Shown here: positions 1 to 12,189 of the stretch, piece by piece
Position numbering within the stretch: position 1 is the stretch's first letter
How the letters are laid out: each line of letters starts with the position of its first letter
Origin: Monosporascus cannonballus
Lineage: Eukaryota; Ascomycota; Sordariomycetes; Xylariales
DNA: 64,000 bases
NCBI GenBank assembly: GCA_004154925.1
Contig: QJNS01000122.1
Span: 62,001-126,000 of the forward strand
Direction of reading: 5' to 3'
Program-made: the position numbers and the translations under genes
The notes under the pieces: model-generated
What the model saw: the letters and a program-made list of their open reading frames with translations, nothing else
Told to the model about the DNA's origin: nothing
The model's database searches: none

Positions 1-1193
1 TTTTACTCGTCAAAGAGATTATGATGTTAACGTTTCTAAAATATATTTGTAAATATTCTAATATAACGAAATCGATATTACACAGTTATAGAAAATGTTA
101 AAAAATCTTATCTTTCAATTATTAATACTGTTTCGAAATTTTTACAATACGGAAAATAGAGAGGTTTATAATTAAAAACATAACTAAAGGATTAATTATT
201 TTATTATAATAATATTTATATTTCTCAAAATTAACAGGAATAATTTGGAAAAGGAGTTTGCGAAAACCTATTATATAATTGTTAAAATATTTTCAAAATT
301 ATTAAATACTTATAAAAAAATATGTATTTTTAAAATTATGAATAGTAGCTAAACAGGTAATAAAAAGTGTAATATTTAAAAAGAGACAAAGAAAATTGCT
401 TATAAATATATAATTTATTATAATTTATGAATACTTGAAATAAAATGTAATATATTATAATTCAGAATTTTATTCTTAATTTTCCTTTATTGAAAAACTC
501 TTTTATCGACGTCAAATAGAATATAGAGAAGTATTAATAAATTTAGTAAGTATAAATATTTTTAATTTTTTAACGGCAACCTAACGACAGAATCACTTGT
601 TTACGTTTTTAGCAAAATTTGTTTTAGAAAATATAAAATATAGAAAACACTTATTTCCGAGAAAAATATCCTTTTTATATTTGAATTTATTGCTATTTTT
701 TAAAAATTAATCGGCTCAAAGGTTACGTTTTTAACGGTATATTTATATGATAGCAAAGGTGCGACGCTAGTCACAATATCAAAAGGTCAACAATTCCAAA
801 CTCCAATTAGAGTTTGGACACCCAAATTCACCTTATAAAGACTAGCTGTACGTATCATCACAATATTATTATCAAGTAGATAAATAAATAGAACTATTAA
901 ATCAAATTAAAAAAATACCTTAACAATTATATTAATTATTAATAAAATAATTGTATAAAACATTTATTATTAATACACATAACTTTAAATATGTTATATA
1001 ACGAAAATATAGGCGTACTTTTATATATGGCGAGATAAACACGTAATATAAATAATTAGTGACCGGCTGTTAAGAATATTATAATCGTATTAAAAACAAA
1101 ACTATTAATAATAAAGGTCGAAATATTATAAATTCGTTTTTAACTTACGTTGTAAATTTTTTTAACGGAAAATAGCTTAATATTATAACAAAA
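1..1193. other. AT-rich gene-free DNA
   Basis: No reading frame of useful length and no family motif was seen. The composition is extremely AT-rich and matches the mutated repeats to the right. A slightly less AT-rich patch lies at about 750-860 and contains a perfect 8-bp inverted repeat (CCAAACTC at 796-803, GAGTTTGG at 810-817) with a 6-nt loop. Probably decayed repeat DNA, of a family I cannot name. Confidence 0.6.
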
Positions 1194-1472
1194 TATTATG
1201 ACCTAACATGCTGCGACCTCGAAAAACGATCGCAACAAGGAAATGACTAAGCCATGTGGATCGAGTCACGTGATAGGTCGACAAGATCTATTGTAAAGCC
1301 CGTAAAGCCAGGCTCGATAGAAGTTATCGTAAAACCCGTAAAGCCAAGATCGATAAGGGAGAAAAACTAAATATAAAACGCGTATAATTTCTATAATGTA
1401 AATAGTTTTAGCTTATAATAAAATATCGATACCTAAGGCACCCTTAATATTATAAAATGTAATACGTTATTA
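1194..1472 (+). repeat. Element C 5' LTR, first part
   Basis: This is the left part of the 5' LTR of C. Its remainder lies at 8334-8423 beyond nested element A, and together they make 369 bp against 334 bp for the 3' LTR. The extra length is one additional copy of a roughly 35-bp unit (core CGTAAAGCC, then ATCGATA) at about 1290-1355. A palindromic CACGTG (E-box type) is at 1267-1272. The copy of the target duplication made by A is TATTA at 1468-1472. Confidence 0.85.
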
Positions 1473-1859
1473 TATAACGGCTAAGGGGTTTAACAAACTA
1501 TTAAATCTTAGTCGTACGGGTTATATTAGCAGAAGTATCGTGGAAATCTAAGCAATAAATACAGTAATCGTATTACGTCTTATAACACCAAAGGTACTTT
1601 GGGTAACGATATTATATTGCAAACTGAAATTATTTAAACTATGGAAATAATAAGCGTATATATCTTCATTTAACTTACTAGCTTAATACTAATAAGTTGG
1701 TAATCCGGTTTATTAGCTTATTATTAATGAGTTGGTAATCTGGTTTACTGGCTTATTATTAGTAAGTTAGTAATCCATTATGTGATTTATTTTACCGCGT
1801 ATTTGTGGTTGGGTTATGGCAGACCGTTTCCGGGGACCGTGGCTCGTTGGGTTATGATA
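1473..1859 (-). repeat. Element A 3' LTR
   Basis: It starts on the + strand as TATAACGG (family form TGTGACGG) and ends at GTTATGATA. It contains three tandem copies of a unit of about 33 bp (GCTTATTATTAGTAAG type) at about 1675-1780, the U3 module of this subfamily. The block ATAATAAGCGTATATAT is the antisense of the TATA-proximal region shared by all related LTRs. Confidence 0.85.
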
Positions 1860-2489
1860 CGATCTTTTTTTTCTACAAATCTTGCCCTTAAGATTTTCTT
1901 TTTCTTTTGGTAAGCTTTTTATTTTCGTTCAATATGTCCGCCGGTATTTCTAAACGTCGTTTTTGCAAATTCGAACAATAATTTGCCCTACTTAATTTAA
2001 TTAAACTTAAAGGTTTTAACGTAATATCTTATTTTTTTGTTCCGCCCGGTAGATTAATTACCAAATAATAAATGAGGTTTTTCGTTATAAAAGTGTGTTT
2101 GTTAAGGCCGTTTATACGATGGAATAAAACTCCTTATTTACATAATTAATCGTTATATTATAAAATCGAACAAATATAAAAAACTGCTAACGGCCGAAAA
2201 GTCTTTATCCGAAGCTTTTACACATTTTTTTCGTATATGTCGTTAACGCTAGTATTATTAATCCCAGGGTGCGAAATTTATTAATCCTGCTTTTTAGTCC
2301 TTAAATAATTTTAATAATTTTGCGCAATTGGAATTAAAGTTTATGGTCGAGGTTTAAGCTTTAAGTAAGGTGGACGTTATTAATTGGAATGCGGTAAACC
2401 AATAGATTTTTTTTTTAGATCTTATAAATTGGAATGTTATTATTTTGGGTAGTTCCGTTATTACTGGTAAAAGGTTTTTAATAGGCATT

Positions 2490-5400
2490 AGGCGTTAATA
2501 AAACTTTTGGCTGATTTTTAGGTATTTTTGAAATCTAGATATTTTTTCCATTTAATTAGGTATTAGGTAAATTCGTTTTGTTTCTGTATATCGAAGAATT
2601 TTGTTTATTTTATATACTTATTTGTTTTCTATTTCCATATCGTTTTATACCGTATGTATTTTGATTATATCTTCTCTTAATTCGAATACAAAAATGTAAA
2701 AAATTCGATAGAATTTAATTTCCGGTAAAAGTTTTAATTAATAATTGTTTTTTAAAATTCTCTTAATGAATTTTTCTAGATCAATATATTTAAAATCGAT
2801 ATTGTTGTTATTTTATTTTATTTGAATATTTTTGATAACAAAAAAACAATTTCCTTTTTTTTTGGAAAAAATACTCCTTTTAATTTTTTTGATTATAATA
2901 TTTGTTTGTTTGCTTTTTTACGAATTTTAGTTTTATTTTTATTTCCTGATATAAGTATCGTAATTATTCTATCGTAAGAATTATTTTGGTATTAATTGGA
3001 TTATCGTTATGTATTCTTTTATAAATTTCTGAAATAAATCTAACATTTGCGTTTATTAATAATATCTTAATATTTTCGTAATAACTGATATTATAGATTA
3101 ATTATGCGATTAGGAACTTTTTAACGTAATTATTATATTTGTAATTAATATAATATTATAAATAAGTTTCCAAAATTTAATTTATATATTTCGTTTATTT
3201 ATCGGTTTAAAATTTAAATATATTTAATAATTTATATTTTAAGCCGATCTATATTATAAAAACCTGCCAAAATATAAATACAAATATTATTCCTTGATTT
3301 AGAACAATTTCTTTTAATCATCCGAACATATTAAAAATGTATTTTATGAAAATATATGTTATTTATTTAACGTTTATATTTTCGTAATATCATAGAAAAT
3401 AGGAAAACCTCGTAAATCGATCGACGACTACGAAAATATTATAATAATATATATCCGTAATTGAATCTCTTAATATAAAAAGTTTAATGATAAAATCGAA
3501 TGTAATTAAATATTATGGTTATTTTGCGATTAATAATGGCCGTAATTTTTCGTATAGCTTATGTCGTCGAAATTTCGTTTTGGCGCAAATATCGTTTTGC
3601 CGTATAACTTTCTGTATCGTTAATTTTATTTTAAGAAAGCAATATATGCGTTAAAGCCGTTTTAGAGTTTTATAAATCCCTAGATATCCGTATAGCTGAT
3701 ATTGATATATTTTTCGTTTCAGATCTTTTTAGTATCCTTTTAAAACTTGTATCTTATTTGTTCTTTGTTTTTCTGGGAAATTATCGTTATACGGCTGAAT
3801 TGTCTAATATATGTCGAAAGAGTATTACCCGAATTATCACAAGTTGTTTCGAGCATAAATATCCTTTTATAATAATGTCGCAAATTATATAGCTAATTTT
3901 GACAAATTCTTTTTCGAAATTTGGTCGTTTACTTAGGGTATTTATTTTATTATTTTCTAAGCCATTTTTGTAAATAATAACGCCATCGAAATTCGCCAAT
4001 TTTTCCGCATAACGAAATTATTATCTAATAGGTTTTTTATTTATGATAAATCGGGTAAAATTTTGATAATCCGTATAAACCTTAACCTAATATAAGTTTT
4101 CATTTAGAAAATACCTGAATTTTCGAAATGCGATAATAATAGTTATAATTTCCTTATTTGGAATACTATAATTAAGTTCGGCTTTTTTTAATTTGTACGA
4201 AAAGAATGTAATAAGGTATAATTTGCTTTGATTATTTTGTTATCCGATTATTACGTTTAACGCGTAATCCGAAATATTGGTTTTTAACTTAATAAAGCGG
4301 TTTAAATCGTACATAATTAATACTAATTTGTTAATAATCGTATTCTTAATATTCTAAAATGCTTTTTCCGTATTTGGCACTTATTTAAATTTCTTTTATA
4401 AAGTTCGTTAGGGGTATAGTTATTTTTCTACAGTTTCGAATAAATTTCCTGTAGTAAGTAACAAACCCAAAAAATACTTTATTTCCTTAATTGTTATTAA
4501 CGTCTATTATTTTGTAATTACAGTGATTTTTTTAAAATCCATTTTAATATGTCCTAAGGTAATAATATGTCCTAAATATTTTATTTTTTATTTATAAAAC
4601 TAAATTTTTTTGCGTTAATTAATAGCTTTACGTCCTATAAAGCATAAAGAATTTTATAAATATATTTTGCATATGCTTTTTGTGTTTCTGAAAAAATAAG
4701 AATATTATTAAGGTAATATACGACGAAATTATCGAAGTACTTTCGTAATATGTAATTAACCATTCGTTAAAAAGTTGCTGGTACGTTCGTAAGTCCTATT
4801 GGCGTAACTAAGTACTTAAACAGTCCGTATTTCGTTCTGAAAGTTATTTTCCATTCATATCCTTTTTTGATTTTGATAAGATTATATCCGTTTTTAAAAT
4901 CAAATGTTATAAATTATTTAGGTTCGTAAAATTGGTTTTTTATTTCTATAATTAGAAGTAATGGCGTTCCATCTTTAAAAATGATATCGTTTAATTGTCG
5001 ATAATTAACTACAAATCGTAACTTTTCGTTTTTTTTAAGTACGAAAAATATTGGATATCCTGTTAGTAATTTCGAAGGTCGAATTTATTCTTTCTGTAAT
5101 CGATTTTCTAGGTATTTTCTAAAAATACGTAACTCGTTTCCGTGAAGGTTGTAAATAGGGTAAAACTTCGTTAAAAATCTTTTTTAAAAAATTATTTCAT
5201 AATCCTATTTATTATGTTCTAATAATTTCGTATCGAGTTCTTTTCTGAAAAGTTGCTTATATCTGTGGTATTATGATAGTATATTGGTTAAATCTTTTGA
5301 TTTTTAGGGCTGCTATTATTTTAGATTATTATTCATTTATTTTAACTTTGTTCTAATAATAACAACGATACGTCGTATTCTTTCTTAATGCCCATTTTTT

Positions 5401-7500
5401 TTATTTTATCCCTTTAAGTAATAAGGTTTTTATCGTATCTTTATGCCTATATTTTTTGCTATTATTAATTAAATATTAAAAATTTAATTTTTTTTCGTTT
5501 ATTAACGAAAAGAAAATGAACTTTACCTAGCTAATTTTACCGTTAATCAAAATTCCGTATTAACGTATTTATGGCAATCTTAAGATTATGTCGTAATTCC
5601 TAATTAAAGCGATATCGAAATTAATTATCTAATATCATTTTTAGATAGAAATCTCGAAATAATTAATTTTGCCTATAATTTTTCCGTTATCGTAAACGAA
5701 TTCTTAACCTTCGATATTTATTATCATATAAAGTTTCAACTTATATTTCCATAATAATTTATTTTATTAATTATATTTGGTATAATATAATTTCTATTTA
5801 AAGTTCCGTAATTTATTATGAGTATATATTAATACGTTCCGATTCGTATATTTAAAGTAATAAGGTTATTAACGGCTTTTATTATCGTATTTAACGCCTT
5901 TTTTGAAAATTTCTTTTAATTTCTTTAGGTTTCGATATTTTACGGCCTTTTTACAAATAATCTTTTTCTTTTAGATTTTTGTTAAATTTATCGAACTTTA
6001 TTTATGTTTTTTATTTAACGCATTAAATTATTATATTTATCGTTATTGCGGGCGTATTAATTTTTCAAATTATATTGATTATTCTTAATTTAAATAAAAC
6101 GTTTTTTCTTATAGAATAAATTGTTTTTTTACTTTTACGACTGTATCTTATTATACGTCGCCTTATTTATCGTTTTACAGCCTTTTTATAAATTAATATA
6201 TTTTTTCTTTAACCGTCTTTTTTTCGTAAAGGCTTATAATAAATATTAATTAAAATTAAAAATTCGTAATAACTCTTTGGTAATACCTTTTTATTATATG
6301 TAAAATTAACCCTTTTTCCGTTTAATAGTTGTATTATTAGTGATAACAAAAGGGGTTTTCCTATGGATATTAATTTTTTTCGGCCTAGGTTTTTGCTTTA
6401 GCCAAATATTAAATATTTTCTGGGGTTATGGATCGAAAATATCGATATTATTATTTCTTATTTTTGTTATTTCCGGTACGGTTTAAGAAATTAAATCTTT
6501 TATAATATATACGGATAATCTATTTATAAACATATTATTTCTTTTTTTCGTAATTAAAATATTTTCGTCGTCGACAATATATGGCATATATTTTGCCATA
6601 TTAATTAAGTGTTCCGGGATAGATTTTTTTCTGTCCAGTTCCGGTATTTACGTAATTATTTTTGTGATGTTCTTTGTTACATTCGCGATATTTATTAAGC
6701 CAGCTTTCTGGCTTCTAGTATGTTTTGTTAAACTTTTCGCTATGGGAGACCTGGTATTTATTTAAACTAAATTATGTTAATAAATTTGTCTCCATCCTTT
6801 TGGTTTTTTTGAACTATCTCTTAGGTATATGTTTTCAGTTATCCTAACGAGGTTTTTTAAGTGTTTTATATTACGATACCTTATATCCCATTTTGTTATA
6901 ATTATAATATTTAGTTTGGGTTTAATCCTTTCTATAAGTAATATTTAGTTTCATAAGTCCTAGTTTTATGCTGTAAAAAATGTTATTATGTCGAACGGCG
7001 TTAATATTAATTACGTATCGAGGTTTATTATTTTTTTCTTTTCCTTTAATGCCTTTAGTACGTTATACGTATTATCGATCGTTAATTTTAATTATTATAA
7101 CGATGTAATCCCATAAATAATTAGCCCAATCGAATTTAAAAAGCTATTTTTGTATTTTATTTTCAAGCTGTCGAAAAATTTGACCATTAATGCGGTTTAT
7201 TTCCAGTTTAGTTTAGTTATTAATTAAATTAACGTATTACAGTAATTAAATACGGATATTGTTTATTATAATTACTGGATTTATATTTCGACTTTTATAT
7301 TTTCGTTTCTTATTCCGAAAACTTTCGTTAATATTTATTCGAATTATTCGTAACTGTAATAAATTCGTATTATTTTTAAGTTTTACTTTTCGATTAACAA
7401 AATAACGTATTTTCTTATAGCAAGTTCAAACCAAAAAGCCGTATTTCCGATAAGCTATCCAATCACGAACTTAATTCGCATAATCAACGTAAAGAGTTAA
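2490..7500 (-). pseudogene. Element A gag-pol relic (chromodomain, IN, RT, gag)
   Basis: This is the remnant of a Gypsy polyprotein on the - strand. The RT catalytic motif, YLDD or YVDD in live elements, reads Y-L-N-N at 4704-4715; both Asp to Asn changes are G to A transitions. Upstream in antisense, VVVDRFT of the integrase core is still readable near 3415-3435 with its first catalytic Asp kept. The C-terminal chromodomain is recognisable only by position and by likeness to B. The longest open frames (such as 3787-3999) are short survivors, not genes. Boundaries are approximate. Confidence 0.7.
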
Positions 7501-7940
7501 CTGGGAAAATATCTAAAATATATTCGGCATTAAATTAAAAATAATTATAATTTGGTTAAAATTCTGCCAAAAATTTCTAACTTGGGAAATTTAAGGGGTT
7601 TTCCTGGTTTTTTAGTAAAATTTAACTAAATAACTTAATTTATATAAGAGGGCCTTTTAATTTCGGGAATTTGTTTTTAAGTTTTTTATAGGCGGCTTAA
7701 AAAAACGTTATAAAATCATTATTATTTCTCCTAAGCTGGATAATACGTTCGTTTATGGCATCTAGACGTTAACGAATTTCTTCGCGAAAAAAACCAGACT
7801 TTTTTTTTCTCCGATTCCATTTTAATGTCCGAGTAATAAAGGACCTGGTAAAAAATTTATTCGAGCTGCTTGCTAATAAATATAACGTTAATCGATATCA
7901 CTTAAAGTTTAAAAGTATTATTAAATAAAAACTTATAACG

Positions 7941-8328
7941 TATAACGGCTAAAAGGTTTAATTAATTATTAAATCTTAATCGTAAGGGCTTATGTTAATA
8001 AATATATTATAAGAATATAATACATTAATATAATAATTATATTATATTTCGCAATATTAAAAGTATTTTAGATAACGATATTATATTATAAGTTAACGTT
8101 ATTTAAATTATAAAAATAATAAGCGTATATATTTTGACTTAATATATTAGCTTATTGTTAATAAATTAGTAATCCTGCTTATTGGCTTACCACTAGTAAG
8201 TTAGTAATCCGGCCTCCTGGCTCATTATTAGTAAGTTAGTAATCTATTACGTAACCTACCCTACCGCGCACCTGTGGTTAGGTTATAGCAGACCGTTTCT
8301 AGAAACCGTGGCTCGCCGGGTCATGACA
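7941..8328 (-). repeat. Element A 5' LTR
   Basis: It starts TATAACGG at 7941 and ends TCATGACA at 8328, the TG...CA ends of the family seen in antisense. It holds three copies of the same 33-bp module as its partner at about 8145-8250. The two LTRs differ mainly by C/T and G/A changes, as expected from RIP after insertion. TATTA follows at 8329-8333. Confidence 0.85.
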
Positions 8329-8333
8329 TATTA

Positions 8334-8423
8334 TATTTAATATTTCGTTTTTTACGATATTTCTGCTAAAATAAGCCCGTACGATTAAGGTTTAACAATT
8401 AATTAAACCGTTTAGCCGTTGTA
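8334..8423 (+). repeat. Element C 5' LTR, second part
   Basis: This continues the C 5' LTR after element A and its target duplication. It reads into the conserved LTR end, GGTTTAACAATT then AACCGTTTAGCCGTTGTA, the RIPed form of ...TAGCCGTCACA. Internal C sequence starts at 8424. Confidence 0.8.
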
Positions 8424-11112
8424 CGTTATAAGTTCTTATTTAATAATAGCGTTAAATTTTGAACAATATTGCCGATATTATATCTACTAACAAAAAGCCC
8501 AAATAGCCCATTTACTAAATCCTTCATTACCCGGATACTAAAATAGAATCCGAGGAAAAAAACGAAAAGCTTTGCCTTTTTTGCGAAACGGTTCTTCGAC
8601 GTTTAAATACCATAAATAAGCGCATTTTTCAACTTAGAAAAAAAATAATACTAATTTTACGACGTCTTTTTATGTCGTCCATAAGAAATTTAAGAAAAAA
8701 GGGAAAGTTTTCGAAAGTAAAAATTTCTTTCAAATGAGTTAAGTTATTTAATTCAATTTTATTAAAATACCAGAAAACGTTTTTAAACATTTTAAGCCAG
8801 AACTTTTTAAATAACTTTCGGCCAAGTTATAATTATTTTTAATTTAATACCGAATATATTTCAGGTATTTTTCTATTCGACTTATTACACTTATTATACA
8901 TATTAAATTCGTAACCGGATAATTTACCACAAATACGGTTATTTAATTCGAATGCGTTACAAAGAAATACGTTACTTTATTAATTGAAAATCGAAACATA
9001 AGAATAATATAAATTTCTAATAATTATAAATAATTCAAGTAAATAATAATAAAGAATTTCGGAATAAGAAACGAAAAAATAAAAGCTAAAATGCAAATTT
9101 AATAATTATAACAAAAAGGATTAATATTTAATTACAGCAGTACGTTAACTTAATTAGCCGCTAAGCTAAACTAAGGACAAAAGCATTAATAACTAAATTC
9201 TTCGACGGTTTAAAAAATATAAAAAGAATTTTTAAAATTTCATCGGCCTAAGTATTTATCGGATTATATTATAATAACAGTTAAAATTAATCATCGATAA
9301 TACGCCCGGCAAATTAAAGGCACCAAAGGAAACGATAATAATAAACCCTAATATACGGCTAATACCAGCGTTTTTCAACGCAATAACATTTTTTACAGTA
9401 CGGAATTATAGCCTATAGAACTAAAAACTATTAATAGGAAAAATTAAAATCAGATTAAATATTTTAATTATAACAAAATAGGACATAAGGCAGCATGGTA
9501 CAAGGCATTTAAAAAAACCTCGTTAAGATAACTGGAAACCTATATCTAAGGGATAATCTAAAGAAAATCAGAAAGACGAAAGCAAATCTATTAAGATAAT
9601 TTAGCCTAAGTACATATCAGGTCCCACATGGCGAAACGTCAAATAAGGAATACGAAAAACCAGAAAACTAACTTAACAAACATCGTAAACATAATAAGAA
9701 ACATTATAAGGATAATTAAGCGAATATTAGAATTAAACGGAAAAAGTTTGTCCTGAAACCCTTAATCGATACGGCGAAATATACGCCATATATTATTAAC
9801 GATGAAAATATCTTAATTACGAAAAATGGAAATAATATATTTATAGACGCATTACTCGCATATATTACAAAAAATATAATATCCCAAAGTGCACCGGAAA
9901 TCTGAAAAACGATAAATAATAATATCGATATTTTCGATTCATAACAGTAGAAAATATTTAACAATTAGCCGAAACAAACAGCTAACCTGAAAAAAAAACA
10001 ATACCTATAAAACGACCCCTTTTATTATTTCCAGTAATATAATTACCAAACTGAAAAGAAATTAATTTAACGTATAATAAAAAATATTACCAGAAAACTC
10101 CTATAAATCTTTATTTTTAATTAATATTTATCACAAACCTTTACGAAAAGAAAGCTATTAAGAAAAAAATACGTCAATTTACAAAAATGCTTTAAAACGA
10201 TAATCAGGACGATATATAATAAGATGGAATTAAAAATATAAAAAAATAATTTATTCGATAAAAAAGAATTACAGCAAAATTAAGAAGAGCTAATATATTT
10301 CAAAGGAATAATATGTCGGCAATAACGACAAATATAGCAACTTAACGCGCTAAACGCAGAAATACAGACAAAGTTCGACAAATTCGAACAGAAATTAAAA
10401 GAAAGAGGTTCCTTCTAAAAAAACTGCAAAAATAATAAAACCTAAAGAAATTAAAGAAAATTCCCAAAAAATGGTTTAAACGCGACTATAAAAGCCGTTA
10501 ATAACCGTACTACTTTAGATATACGAATCGGAACGTATTAATATATTGCAATAATAGATTACAGAGCTTTAAACGGGAATTATATTGCATTAAATATGGT
10601 CAATATATTCGGACTGCTATAGAAATATAAATTAAAGCCTTATATAACGACAAATACTAAAAGTTAAGGATTCGCTTACGATAACGGGAAAATTATACGC
10701 GAAATTAATTACTTGGAAAGTTTTATCTAAGGATAATATTAAATAATTAATTTCGATATCGGTTTGTTTAGGAATTACAATATTATTTTAGGATTATTAT
10801 AGATACGCCAGTACAAAATCTTGATTAATAAAAAGATTAGCCAGGTAAGGTTTATCTTATACTTTATTAACGGATAAAAAAATTAAGATCTTAATATTTG
10901 ATGAATAATAGCAATAAATATAGGTATAAGAATATAACAAAAACCTTATTACCCCAAAGGATAAAACATAAGAAAAAAATGGATATCAAAAGAAATATAA
11001 CGTATCGTTATTTTTATCAAAGCAAAATTAAAGCAACTAAATAACGATCTAAAATAACAGCCCCAGAAGTCAAAAGATTTAACCAATATACCACCATAAT
11101 ACTACAGATACG
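8424..11112 (+). pseudogene. Element C gag and protease relic
   Basis: Decayed coding DNA on the + strand, matching the first 2.5 kb of the internal part of B. A gag zinc knuckle (CX2CX4HX4C) is recognisable near 9450-9500 from the KIGHK core; its cysteines are replaced by Tyr or Asn codons. The open frame at 9716-9964 on the other strand is an antisense shadow. Pol continues at 17853 after the D insertion. Frames are broken by many stops. Confidence 0.65.
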
Positions 11113-11487
11113 TGTGACGGCTAGGCGGTTTAACCAACTATTAAACCTTAGTCGTACGGGTTTATGTTGGCAGAAGTATCGTGGGAATCTGAGCAATGAA
11201 TATAGTAACGTATTACGTTTCGTAATGCCAAGGGTGCCTTAGGTAACGATGTCTTATTACAAACTAAAGCTATTTAAACTATGGATATAATAAGCGTATA
11301 TATTTTTCTCCTTTTTGGCTTAATTATTCGTAATTACGCCGTTAGTAATAATTACGATTATTTAGGATTACCTTTAATTATTAATGATTACTACTTTGGC
11401 AGTAATTACCATTACGTAATCCGGGAGGTGGCCCGTATGCTCCCTGCCTGACCGTTTTTTGAAACCGGAGTTTGTCGGATCGTAATA
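11113..11487 (-). repeat. Element D 3' LTR
   Basis: It begins TGTGACGGCTAGGCGG at 11113, a well-preserved end with TG intact, and ends CGTAATA at 11487. The U3 module is built from GTAATTAC-like palindromes at about 11330-11410. TACGTA at 11413-11418 is the mutated form of the CACGTG present in the un-RIPed relative. Confidence 0.87.
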
Positions 11488-12189
11488 CGATCTTCCCTTT
11501 TCCCAAATTTTGCCCTTAAGATTTTTTTTTCTTTTTTTTTTCGTTTGGTAAGTATCCTTTTTTTTTGCCTTTAATTACGTCGTTTCGCATTTCTAAAATT
11601 TATCGCGTTCCCCGTTTTTCTACCGTTCGTTGTATTAACCTCGTAAAAGCCTTTAACGAATTTGGTTACAAAATTATGTTTTGCTTTTATTATTTTTCGA
11701 AAAAATAAGGTATAAAATAATGGAAAACGTTTTAAGGTATAAGGAATATATTCATAAGGTCGATTTTGTAATAGTACCGGCGTACTTATTTTTTTATTAC
11801 AAAATATTCGTCGTAAATATTAACGTTTAAAACGTAAAAAAACGCTTGCCGAAAAATAATTATTAAAGTTTTAACGGCTTTATTTCGAGATTTAAGGCAA
11901 ATATTAAGACGAAATAAATAAATTTTTTTCGTTTTATTGGTTTACGTAAGTAAAAGGCGTTAGTTCGTTCTAAAAGTATTATTATGGTATAATATAAGCT
12001 TTAATCGTTAAACGAACTAAAGAAACAAAAATATTAGGAATAAGAATAATTGGAAATTGTTGTTACGGCTGTTACGTTAACGCATATCGCGGTTAATTAG
12101 CTTAACATCCTGGTTACCGATTGGTCGGCTAATAATTAAGACGCGCCCGTTATTATTGGTAAAAGCTTTTTAATAGGTATCGGGCGTTT

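Larger units (their letters stand above)
1473..8328 (-). mobile_element. Gypsy chromovirus element A, nested in the 5' LTR of C
   Basis: LTRs of 387 bp (1473-1859) and 388 bp (7941-8328) flank a decayed internal region read on the - strand. The target duplication TATTA is perfect (1468-1472 and 8329-8333) and lies inside the 5' LTR of element C, so A jumped in after C. The chromodomain relic is at the low-coordinate side (about 2490-2600), then integrase (conserved VDRFT read antisense near 3415-3435), RT (catalytic site at 4704-4715) and gag toward 7400. A polypurine tract adjoins the left LTR in antisense, just right of 1859. Stops occur throughout. Confidence 0.88.
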